Assembly (NCBI GenBank): GCA_041488455.1
Contig: JBGPPG010000153.1
Location: forward strand, 1 to 6,998
Source: DASQPE01 sp041488455
Lineage (GTDB): Bacteria > Gemmatimonadota > Gemmatimonadetes > Gemmatimonadales > GWC2-71-9
Length of the DNA: 6,998 nt
Direction of reading: 5' to 3'
Made by a program: the position numbers and the translations under genes. Within the stretch, counting starts at the first letter, position 1. The number at the start of each line of letters is the position of its first letter. Shown here piece by piece: positions 1 to 6,049 of the stretch. A model generated the notes under the pieces. The model saw only the letters and a program-made list of their open reading frames with translations, did no database searches and was not told the origin of the DNA.

Positions 1-279
1 CGGCCGATCCTGATGACCACGTTCGCGCTGATCGCGGGCATGGTGCCCGTGGCGATCGGGCACGGGGAGGGGGCCGACTTCCGCGCCCCGCTGGGCCGAG
101 CGGTGATCGGCGGCGTGATCACGTCCACTCTGCTTACGCTGCTCGTGATCCCGACGTTCTACGAGATCCTCGACCAGATGCGGGAGTGGCTGACGGAGAA
201 AGCGGCGAGGGTGTTCGGGAAGGGACACGCGGTCAGGCCGCCGGCGTTGCCGGAGGCGGCGGGGGGAGGGGTGGACTGA
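1..279 (+). CDS. RND efflux transporter permease, C-terminal fragment (5' end outside window)
   Basis: This is the last 92 codons of an inner-membrane RND drug/metabolite efflux pump, which uses the proton gradient to drive export through a tripartite complex. The reading frame is open from base 1, so the ATG at 13 is internal, not a start. The visible part begins RPILMTTFALIAGMVPVAIG, then GEGADFRAPLGRAVIGGVITS and TLLTLLVIPTFYEILD. This is the characteristic end of AcrB/MexB-like (HAE1) pumps and covers the last two transmembrane helices. A charged cytoplasmic tail follows, ending in a Pro/Ala/Gly-rich stretch before TGA at 277-279. The substrate cannot be read from this fragment. Membrane fusion and outer-membrane partners would lie upstream, outside the window. 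The family call is firm; the HAE1 rather than metal-efflux subclass is an inference from the GEGADFRAPLG signature. Confidence 0.93.
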   Translation, partial: RPILMTTFALIAGMVPVAIGHGEGADFRAPLGRAVIGGVITSTLLTLLVIPTFYEILDQMREWLTEKAARVFGKGHAVRPPALPEAAGGGVD

Positions 280-283
280 AGTG

Positions 284-321
284 CGTAAACAGTGAACAGT
301 GAACCCTGTTCACTGTTCACT
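284..321. repeat. Heptamer repeat hairpin, family A (AGTGAAC), locus 1
   Basis: Heptamers run without gaps: cgtaaac (284-290), agtgaac (291-297), agtgaac (298-304), a 3-base spacer cct (305-307), then the inverted units gttcact (308-314) and gttcact (315-321). The 14-base arms 291-304 and 308-321 are perfect reverse complements, so a 14-bp stem with a 3-base loop can form. The array starts 5 bases after the RND permease stop codon. No T-tract follows, so it is not a textbook intrinsic terminator. It could stabilise the 3' end of the upstream mRNA or be a mobile or expanding repeat. The same units recur at 3040-3157. Confidence 0.92.
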
Positions 322-329
322 CCGTCATG

Positions 330-357
330 TTGCCCGGCGCCCTCCGGTGCGTATAGC
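330..357 (+). promoter_or_regulatory. Possible sigma-70-type promoter for the citrate synthase gene
   Basis: TTGCCC (330-335) and TATAGC (352-357) are separated by 16 bases. Each matches the vegetative -35/-10 consensus at four of six positions. The -10-like box is one of very few AT-containing patches in a GC-rich gap, and its end lies 28 bases before the ATG at 386. It sits just downstream of the repeat hairpin, as expected if a new transcription unit begins here. This is a motif match only. Confidence 0.35.
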
Positions 358-385
358 TTCCCGCCTTCCCGATCCCCGCCTCCCG

Positions 386-1513
386 ATGCCGCTCGCTGCC
401 GGATCCGTCTCCCCGCCTCAGCTCGACGGGGTGGTCGCCGCTCAATCGTCCATCTGTCTCCTGTCCGCCGAGGACAACCGGCTGGCCTACCGCGGCTACG
501 ACGTGGTGGAGCTGGCGGAGCGGGGAAGCTTCGAGGAGACGGCGTACCTCCTGCTGGCCGGTCGCCTGCCCAATCGCGAGGCGCTGGTGCGTTTCACCAC
601 CAGCCTGCGCGCGCGCCGGAAGCTGCCGCGCTCGGTCCAGAAGCTCCTGCGCGATGCGCCCTCCGCCGCGGATCCGATGGCGCTGCTCCGGACCGCCGTG
701 AGCGCGCTGGGGCTCGAGCCGGCCGGCCCCGACGACGTGCCCGGCATCCCGCCGGCGGCGCTGGACCTCACGGCCCAGCTGCCGACGCTCGTGGCGGCGA
801 TCCATCGCACCCGCCGGGGTGAGAAGCCGGTGACGCCGCGCCGGGGCCTGGGCGCGGCGGCCAACTTCCTGTACATGCTGCGGGGCGAGGAGCCGGAGCG
901 CGAGCTCGCGCGCGCGTTTGACGTTGCGTTGAGCCTCCGGGCCGATAATGAGCTCAACCCGTCCACGTTCGCGGCCCGCGTCACCGCCGCCACCCGGGCG
1001 GACCTGCACGGGTGCATCACGGCGGCGCTCGCGGCGCTCGCGGGCCCGCTGCATGGCGGGCACGCGCTCGCGGTCTACCAGCTGCTCGAGGAGATCGGGA
1101 CAGCCGACCGGCTGGCGCAGGTGGTGGACGCGCGGATCGCCGCGGGCAAGAGCTTTCCCGGATTCGGGCATCCGGTGTACCGGGGCGAGGATCCGCGCAC
1201 GGCCGCGATGCGCCGCGTGGCGGATGCGGCGAGCACGGGCGGGAGCCGGGCGTGGCTCGAGCTGGCGCAGGCCGTGGAGACGCGGGCCCGCGCCGCCACT
1301 GGAAAGTTCGCCAACGTGGACTTCTTTCTTGCCCCGCTCTATCGCGCCGCCGGCATTCCGCCCGAGCTGTTCACCCCGGTCTTTGCCGTCGCCCGCATTC
1401 CCGGCTGGCTGGCCCACGTGCTGGAGCAGCAGGCGCAGGAAGGCCTGATCCGGCCGCGCGCGGCCTACGTCGGACCCGCACGACAGGAGTACGTTTCGAT
1501 CCGTCGCCGGTAG
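386..1513 (+). CDS. Citrate synthase family protein (variant active site)
   Basis: A 375-residue cytoplasmic protein of normal family length. Citrate synthases condense acetyl-CoA with oxaloacetate; relatives use propionyl-CoA (methylcitrate synthases). Typical landmarks appear in order: LDGVVAAQSSIC (13-24), LAYRGYDVVELA (33-44), FEETAYLLLAGRLP (49-62), GPLHGGH with catalytic-type His223, GFGHPVYRGEDPR with His262 and Arg271, NVDFF with catalytic-type Asp312, ARIPGWLAHVLEQ with Arg337, and IRPRAAYVGP with Arg358. The oddity is at 185-192, where the usual ADHELNxST reads RADNELNPST. Asn188 therefore replaces the oxaloacetate-contacting His. GFGHP instead of GFGHR is a known subtype (CitA-like). 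The ATG at 386 is chosen because family homology starts just after it. Upstream in-frame GTGs at 299 (inside the hairpin) and 347 would add residues that look like translated repeat or leader. No Shine-Dalgarno is visible at 386. The fold assignment is secure; the substrate is uncertain. Confidence 0.9.
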   Translation: MPLAAGSVSPPQLDGVVAAQSSICLLSAEDNRLAYRGYDVVELAERGSFEETAYLLLAGRLPNREALVRFTTSLRARRKLPRSVQKLLRDAPSAADPMALLRTAVSALGLEPAGPDDVPGIPPAALDLTAQLPTLVAAIHRTRRGEKPVTPRRGLGAAANFLYMLRGEEPERELARAFDVALSLRADNELNPSTFAARVTAATRADLHGCITAALAALAGPLHGGHALAVYQLLEEIGTADRLAQVVDARIAAGKSFPGFGHPVYRGEDPRTAAMRRVADAASTGGSRAWLELAQAVETRARAATGKFANVDFFLAPLYRAAGIPPELFTPVFAVARIPGWLAHVLEQQAQEGLIRPRAAYVGPARQEYVSIRRR

Positions 1514-1560
1514 CCCGTCACCCTCATCGAGGTAGTCCGACGCCCCCGAGCGTCCTTCTC

Positions 1561-3054
1561 ATGCCCTTCGAGACCACCGTCACGGCCGCGGCGCCGGCAG
1601 CCTTCCAGACACCGCTCCTGGGCGTGGCCGTTCCCCAGGGGACCGCCCTCCCCGCCTCGCTCGCCCCGCTCGACGCCGCCACCGGCGGCGCCATCGCCCG
1701 ACTCTACGCCGCCGGCGACTTCACCGGCAAGCGGGACGAGACCGCCGTTCTCTACCCGGCGGGCCCGGCTGGACGCATCGTGGTCGTCGGTCTGGGCAAG
1801 CCGGATCCGGCGGCCAAGCCCGACGTACGCCGGGCCGCCGCCGTCGTCGCCAAGCGCGCCCGAACGCTCGGCGCGCCGTCGGGCGCGTTCTTCCTGGCCC
1901 CCGAAGGGCGCGGCGATCTGCCGCCGCGTGACGTGGGCCAGTTCGCGGCCGAAGGGCTGGCCCACGGCGCCTGGATTTACACCGAGATGAAGAAGCCGGC
2001 CGAGGAGCCCAAGCCGCCGCTCGAGCGCTTCACGATTCTCGCACCCGACGCCACGGGGGAGGTGACGGCGGGGCACGCGGTCGGTGCCGCCATCGGCGCG
2101 GGCCAGACGTTCACGCGCGGGCTCCAGGTGCTGCCGGGCAACGTCTGCACGCCGACGTTTCTGGGGAAGACGGCGGAGGATCTCGCGAAGCGCTACGGCT
2201 TCGGCGTTACCGTGCTCGACAAGGCCGCGATCGTCAAGGAGAAGATGGGGGCACTGCTCTCCATCGCGCAGGGGAGCGCGGAGGAGCCGCGGTTCATCGT
2301 GCTGGACTACAAGGGGTCCGACGCGGCGCCGGTGGTGCTGGTGGGGAAGGGGGTCACGTTCGATACCGGGGGCATCTCGATCAAGCCGGCGCAGAACATG
2401 GAGGACATGAAGTTCGACATGTCGGGGGCGGCGGCGGTGCTGGGGACGTTCGAGATGCTGGGGCGCTTAAAGCCGAAGGTGCACGTGGTGGGGCTGATCC
2501 CGTCCACCGAGAACATGCCCTCGGGCACCGCGGTGAAGCCGGGCGATGTGATCACCAGCCATCTGGGCAAGACGATCGAGATGATCAACACCGACGCGGA
2601 GGGGCGGCTCATCCTGTGCGACGCGCTCTCCTACGCCCGGCGGTTCAAGCCCGCGGCGGTGATCGACATCGCCACGCTCACCGGGGCGATCGTCGTCGCC
2701 CTGGGCCACACCGCGGCCGGCGTCATGGGGAACGACGACGCGCTGGTGGAAGAGGTGCGCGTGGCCGGCGAGCGCGCCGGTGAGCGGGCCTGGCCGCTGC
2801 CGCTCTGGGAGGACTACCGCGACCTGATGAAGTCCGACATCGCCGACGTGAAGAACGCCGGCGGGCGGCCGGCGGGCAGCATTTCGGCCGGCTGGTTCCT
2901 GCGGGAGTTCGTGGACGGGTTCCCCTGGGCCCATCTGGACATCGCCGGCACGGCGTACACCGAGCGGGAGGAGCCGGGCCGGGTGAAGGGGCCGACGGGC
3001 ACGGGGGTGAGGCTGTTCAGCGAGTTCGTGCTAAGGCGCAGTAAACAGCCGTGA
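1561..3054 (+). CDS. pepA: Leucyl (cytosol) aminopeptidase, peptidase family M17
   Basis: A 497-residue two-metal exopeptidase that removes N-terminal residues, Leu preferentially, from peptides in the cytoplasm. It acts as a hexamer in characterised relatives. The N-terminal macro-like domain covers about residues 1-165 (RIVVVGLGK at 72-80), and the catalytic domain covers about 170-490. Metal and catalytic residues are all present: GKGVTFDTGGISIKP (Lys263, Asp268, Lys275), DMKFDMSGAA (Asp286), and the family signature NTDAEGRL (343-350, with Asp345, Glu347 and Arg349). These align with E. coli PepA at a constant offset of 7. The frame is open well upstream of 1561, but that stretch is a shadow of the citrate synthase gene; homology supports the ATG at 1561. 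No clear ribosome binding site is visible in the 47-base gap. The last codons (agt aaa cag ccg tga, Ser-Lys-Gln-Pro-stop) fall inside heptamer repeat DNA, so the repeat provides the C-terminus and stop. Some E. coli PepA homologues also bind DNA; nothing here tests that. Confidence 0.95.
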   Translation: MPFETTVTAAAPAAFQTPLLGVAVPQGTALPASLAPLDAATGGAIARLYAAGDFTGKRDETAVLYPAGPAGRIVVVGLGKPDPAAKPDVRRAAAVVAKRARTLGAPSGAFFLAPEGRGDLPPRDVGQFAAEGLAHGAWIYTEMKKPAEEPKPPLERFTILAPDATGEVTAGHAVGAAIGAGQTFTRGLQVLPGNVCTPTFLGKTAEDLAKRYGFGVTVLDKAAIVKEKMGALLSIAQGSAEEPRFIVLDYKGSDAAPVVLVGKGVTFDTGGISIKPAQNMEDMKFDMSGAAAVLGTFEMLGRLKPKVHVVGLIPSTENMPSGTAVKPGDVITSHLGKTIEMINTDAEGRLILCDALSYARRFKPAAVIDIATLTGAIVVALGHTAAGVMGNDDALVEEVRVAGERAGERAWPLPLWEDYRDLMKSDIADVKNAGGRPAGSISAGWFLREFVDGFPWAHLDIAGTAYTEREEPGRVKGPTGTGVRLFSEFVLRRSKQP

Positions 3055-3157
3055 ACAGTAAACAGTGAACAGTGAACAGGGGCGGTTCCGCAGGCTGATC
3101 GTGCGCGCGGCAGGCTTCCTCACCCTCCTGTTCACTGTTCACTGTTCACTGTTTACT
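3040..3157. repeat. Heptamer repeat module, family A (AGTGAAC), locus 2, inverted arms around a 50-base core
   Basis: The left arm contains agtaaac (3040-3046), a degenerate 10-base unit agccgtgaac (3047-3056), agtaaac (3057-3063), agtgaac (3064-3070) and agtgaac (3071-3077). The right arm contains gttcact three times (3130-3150) and gtttact (3151-3157). Bases 3057-3079 and 3135-3157 are perfect 23-base reverse complements enclosing 55 bases. As at locus 1, the inner units are AGTGAAC and the outer unit is the AGTAAAC variant, so the two loci share an internal architecture. The left arm holds the pepA stop codon. The right arm is translated within the next gene. Confidence 0.93.
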
Positions 3158-5035
3158 TCATTGCTTCCCGCCCAGCAGCCCGACACGGTCACCAAGCCGC
3201 TCCTCCCCGGCCAGGACACGACCCGGGCCGTCACCGACACCGCCGCCGCCCGCGCCGACACGACCGGCGCGCTCTTCGACACGACCGGTCATCGCCCCGT
3301 CACGGCGGCGGACTCCGCCCGGCTCGACTCGCTCCGCGCCCGGCGCGACTCGAGCCCCGCCCAGCGCTACCTCGCCCTCGAGAAGCTGCGGGAGATCAAG
3401 GTCCTCGTGGCCCCGCCGCTCGACGCGCCGGGGCCCGGCCCGCCGCTCTCCCGTCTCGTCTTTACCCGCGACTCCATGGACTGGGCCCACGCTTCCACGC
3501 TGTCGGATCTCCTCCAGCGTGTCCCGGGCGTCTTTCTCTGGCGCGGCGGATGGCTCGGCCAGCCGGAGTACCCGAACTTCGAGGGGCGCGGGGCCACGTC
3601 GGTGGAGTATTGGCTCGACGGGCTGCCCTATCTGGCCGCGGGGACGGACTCGGTCGGCGTGGACCCGTCCATCTTCGCGCTCAGCATCCTCGACCGGGTG
3701 GAGATCGAGCGCTGGCCGGGGCTGCTGCGGGTGCGCATGTACACCCGGAACCTCGATCGTCTCGCCCCCCGCTCGCGCATCGCCGTGTCGCGCGGCCAGT
3801 CGAGCTTCGCCCGGTACCAGGGGTCGCTGGAGCGGAAGACCCGCTCCGGGCTCGGCTTCATGATCGCAGGCGACAACCTGAGCGTGCCGACGATCCAGGG
3901 ATTCCGCCAGCGCTACGACAACACGTCCTTCCTCGTGCAGGGCTCGTACGTGCCGTCGCCCAAATGGGGCGTGCTGCTCCAGGGCCTGCGATCGCGTCCC
4001 GACCGCGATCCGACTCTCGACGCGGCGGGCGACACACTCACTCGCGGCATCTTCGGCGGCCGGCGCATGGACTGGCAGCTGCGCGGCATGTGGCGGGCCG
4101 ACTCGAGCGGCTTCGGTCCCCGCGCCGACGTGGTCTTCGGCCGCACGACGGCGAGCGACAGCCTCATGCCGAGCCAGACGATCAATTCCGCGGGCGTCAT
4201 CGTCTCGCTCCGGCGGCCCACATACTCCGCCGGGGCGTCCGCGTTCCACCGATCGCGCTGGACGTCCACGGATCTCCGACTGAACGGCGGGTGGTCGCCG
4301 GTGGGCGGCGCGGCGCTGAGCGGTGAGGCCGGCTATGAGCGGCACGACGGCGGCCGCACGTCGAGCTGGGTCGGGCTTCGCGCCGGCACGCGGCTCCTGC
4401 TCGGACTCGAGGCGAGCGCCAGCCTCCGCGCGGGAAAGATCGTGGCCGCGCCCTCAGTGCTCACCGACACCGCGCAGACGGTCCGTGACTGGCAGCTCTC
4501 CGTCGCCTGGCGGCGTCCCTGGGCCGAGCTGGAAGGCGGGCTCGCGCACACGGCGGCCTTCGCGCCCCAGCCGTTTCAACCGTACGCCGGCGTCCCGGTT
4601 CTCACTCCGTCCGCGGGGACCGACTGGCTTACGGCGCGGGCTCGGCTCACGCCGGTCCCGTGGCTCTCCCTCGAGGGATGGGTGAGCGACCCGCGGAAGG
4701 CCACGCCCGACGGGCTCCCGCCGCGGCACTTCCTCGGCAGCGGGACGATTCGAACCAAGTTCCTGAGGATTTTTCCCAGCGGGACGCTCGACGTCGAGCT
4801 GCGGATAGCGGTGGAGCACTGGAGTCCCGGCGTAAGCGGCCGGGACGCGTTCGGAGATCCGGTCGTTCTGCCCGCCGCGACCTATTTCCGGAGTCTGGTC
4901 CAGGTGGCGCTGGGCTCGTTCCAGTTCTTCTGGGACCGATCAAACCTGACCGAAACCTTGAACGGCTACGTGCCGGGGCTTCCGATCGCGGGTCGGCCGA
5001 GCGAGTTCGGCGTGCGCTGGACGTTCGCAAACTAG
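3065..5035 (+). CDS. TonB-dependent receptor plug domain outer-membrane protein
   Basis: A predicted 656-residue exported outer-membrane protein. Residues 1-38 look like a signal peptide: basic n-region (RFRRLIVR), hydrophobic 15-34, then PAQQ. A polar Asp/Thr/Ser/Arg-rich linker (about 39-100, with recurring DTT) precedes a plug-like domain (about 130-232) containing TLSDLLQRVPGVFL, FEGRGATSVEYWLDGLPY and LDRVEIERWPG, the usual plug order. The Gly-rich end of a typical plug (YGSGANGGV-like) is missing and reads LLRVRMYTRN. Residues 235-656 alternate polar and hydrophobic residues as beta-strands do and end EFGVRWTFAN, compatible with a barrel C-terminus. At about 420 residues the barrel is short for the family. 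The substrate is unknown. GTG 3065 lies in a repeat arm without a ribosome binding site; the in-frame GTG 3101 (residue 13), with a weak AGG six bases upstream, is a credible alternative. Residues 23-31 (FTVHCSLFT) are encoded by heptamer repeat DNA. Confidence 0.8.
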   Translation: MNSEQGRFRRLIVRAAGFLTLLFTVHCSLFTSLLPAQQPDTVTKPLLPGQDTTRAVTDTAAARADTTGALFDTTGHRPVTAADSARLDSLRARRDSSPAQRYLALEKLREIKVLVAPPLDAPGPGPPLSRLVFTRDSMDWAHASTLSDLLQRVPGVFLWRGGWLGQPEYPNFEGRGATSVEYWLDGLPYLAAGTDSVGVDPSIFALSILDRVEIERWPGLLRVRMYTRNLDRLAPRSRIAVSRGQSSFARYQGSLERKTRSGLGFMIAGDNLSVPTIQGFRQRYDNTSFLVQGSYVPSPKWGVLLQGLRSRPDRDPTLDAAGDTLTRGIFGGRRMDWQLRGMWRADSSGFGPRADVVFGRTTASDSLMPSQTINSAGVIVSLRRPTYSAGASAFHRSRWTSTDLRLNGGWSPVGGAALSGEAGYERHDGGRTSSWVGLRAGTRLLLGLEASASLRAGKIVAAPSVLTDTAQTVRDWQLSVAWRRPWAELEGGLAHTAAFAPQPFQPYAGVPVLTPSAGTDWLTARARLTPVPWLSLEGWVSDPRKATPDGLPPRHFLGSGTIRTKFLRIFPSGTLDVELRIAVEHWSPGVSGRDAFGDPVVLPAATYFRSLVQVALGSFQFFWDRSNLTETLNGYVPGLPIAGRPSEFGVRWTFAN

Positions 5036-5038
5036 ATG

Positions 5039-5111
5039 AGCTAATGGCTATAAGCCATTGGCCGTTAGCCATTTGCAGCTATTAGCTAACGGCCAACGGC
5101 TAACGGCTGCC
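5039..5111. repeat. Heptamer repeat array, family B (GGCTAAY), locus 3, with inverted blocks
   Basis: The array keeps a strict 7-base period with one 3-base interruption. In order: agctaat, ggctata, agccatt, ggccgtt, agccatt (5039-5073), spacer tgc (5074-5076), then agctatt, agctaac, ggccaac, ggctaac, ggctgcc (5077-5111). The first two units read forward, the next three are reverse complements, and the last five read forward. Possible stems include 5043-5049 with 5053-5059 (7 bp, 3-base loop) and 5060-5069 with 5085-5094 (10 bp); 5061-5070 can pair alternatively with 5098-5107. It begins 3 bases after the TAG of the preceding gene. The 3-base spacer between inverted halves is the same length as at locus 1. 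No T-tract follows. Confidence 0.9.
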
Positions 5112-5139
5112 AACCCTACCCCTAACTCCCGTCCGACGC

Positions 5140-5145
5140 TACATT
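5140..5145 (+). promoter_or_regulatory. Possible -10 element upstream of yicC
   Basis: TACATT is a plausible -10 hexamer ending 28 bases before the yicC GTG, the same distance as the candidate -10 box of the citrate synthase gene. The sequence at the expected -35 distance is C-rich and does not match the consensus. An operon promoter is expected in 5112-5173, because this gap follows a hairpin-forming array and precedes the first gene of a conserved block. The specific site is a weak guess. Confidence 0.25.
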
Positions 5146-5164
5146 TCTCGGCTTTCCCGCCCTC

Positions 5165-5168
5165 GGAG
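5165..5168 (+). promoter_or_regulatory. Shine-Dalgarno GGAG deciding the yicC GTG start
   Basis: GGAG is 5 bases upstream of GTG 5174. It supports GTG 5174 over the in-frame ATG at 5186, in agreement with the family N-terminus, where a few residues precede SMTGF. Confidence 0.75.
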
Positions 5169-5173
5169 CTCGC

Positions 5174-6049
5174 GTGCCGCTCAGCATGACGGGGTTCGGT
5201 GCCGCTGAGGGGCCGGTGGCCGGCGGGCGGCTTCGGCTCGAGATCCGGACCGTGAACCACCGCTACTTCAACCTGGCCGCGCGGCTGCCGTCGGAGCTGG
5301 CCGGTCTGGAGGGCGAGCTTCGCGAGCGGCTCCGGCGCGACTTCGACCGGGGACACCTGGCGGTTCAGGCGCGCTGGGTGGAGCACCCGGCTCAGGACGC
5401 GGAGATCCGGGTGGATCTCGAGCGGGCCAGGGCTCTGGTGGCGCGGCTCCGCGAGCTCCAGACCGCGCTCTCCCTGCCGGGTGAGATCTCGCTCGATCTC
5501 GTCGCCCGCCAGCCGGAGGTGTTCGGCACCGACGGGAAGGAGACCCCGGAGATTGGCTGGGCCGAGGTCGAGCCGGTCGTCGCACAGGCAGCGGCGGAGT
5601 GCCGTGCCATGCGGCGGAAGGAGGGTGACGTGCTCGCCGCCGAGCTTCGCCACCGCCTCGATCTGCTGGAAGCCGGCGCCCAGGTCGTGGCGGCGCGCGC
5701 CCCGGAGCGGATCGTGCGGGAGCGGGACCGGCTCCGCGCCTCGGTCCAGGAGCTGCTCGACGGCCGGGCGGTGGATGAGCAGCGGCTGGCGCAGGAGCTC
5801 GCGTTCCTCGCCGACAAGCTCGACATCACCGAGGAGCTGGTACGGCTCCGCGCCCACATCACGGCCGCGCGCGAAGCGCTCGCCGCGGATCGGCCGGCGG
5901 GCAAGCAGCTCGGCTTCCTGGCCCAGGAGCTGGGCCGGGAGGTGAACACGATGGGGGCCAAGGCGAGCGACCCCGAGATCACGCACCGGGTCATCGCCAT
6001 GAAGGGCGAGCTGGAAAAGTTCCGCGAGCAGCTCGAGAACCTCGAGTGA
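5174..6049 (+). CDS. yicC: YicC/YloC family endoribonuclease
   Basis: A 291-residue cytoplasmic protein matching YicC of E. coli and YloC of B. subtilis along its whole length. Characterised members are endoribonucleases, and E. coli YicC is implicated in small-RNA turnover. The N-terminus reads MPLSMTGFGAAEG, the family hallmark, followed by EIRTVNHRYFNLAARLP (24-40). The C-terminal domain (former DUF1732) shows DITEELVRLRAHITAAREAL, GKQLGFLAQELGREVNTMGA and a final MKGELEKFREQLENLE. The middle (about 100-215) is rich in Arg/Glu/Ala and predicted helical or coiled. The start is GTG 5174, supported by GGAG. The stop overlaps the gmk start by four bases (GTGA at 6046-6049), indicating translational coupling. 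yicC next to gmk is a widely conserved pairing. This looks like the first gene of the operon. Confidence 0.95.
   Translation: MPLSMTGFGAAEGPVAGGRLRLEIRTVNHRYFNLAARLPSELAGLEGELRERLRRDFDRGHLAVQARWVEHPAQDAEIRVDLERARALVARLRELQTALSLPGEISLDLVARQPEVFGTDGKETPEIGWAEVEPVVAQAAAECRAMRRKEGDVLAAELRHRLDLLEAGAQVVAARAPERIVRERDRLRASVQELLDGRAVDEQRLAQELAFLADKLDITEELVRLRAHITAAREALAADRPAGKQLGFLAQELGREVNTMGAKASDPEITHRVIAMKGELEKFREQLENLE

Noticed and set aside
284..321. CRISPR array or intrinsic terminator
   Set aside because: Units are 7 bases with no unique spacers, which excludes CRISPR, and no T-tract follows the stem, which argues against a classic terminator.
299..385. N-terminal extension of the citrate synthase from GTG 299 or GTG 347
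   Set aside because: The frame is open only because the inverted heptamer arm has no stops. The added residues do not resemble the family, and 299 lies in a hairpin arm.
317..1417. Long minus-strand open frame (366 codons) opposite the citrate synthase gene
   Set aside because: It lies entirely antisense to a convincing gene, is Arg/Gly/His-rich low-complexity translation, and has no recognisable motif. It is a GC-driven shadow.
1012..1560. 183-codon upstream extension of the pepA frame
   Set aside because: It overlaps the citrate synthase gene in another frame and is Arg/Gly/Ala-rich. M17 homology begins after ATG 1561.
3101..3175. Lipoprotein signal around Cys27 of the TonB-plug protein
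   Set aside because: The residues before Cys are T-V-H, which do not form a lipobox, and the Cys is encoded by the repeat.
3158..4345. Minus-strand open frame (395 codons) opposite the TonB-plug gene
   Set aside because: The composition is typical of antisense translation in GC-rich DNA. The + strand frame has a coherent signal peptide, plug motifs and barrel pattern.
5250..5260. Isolated GTGAAC-like words inside coding genes (for example near 5252 and 5941)
   Set aside because: Single occurrences without 7-base periodicity are expected by chance and by Val-Asn codons; they are not part of the repeat system.
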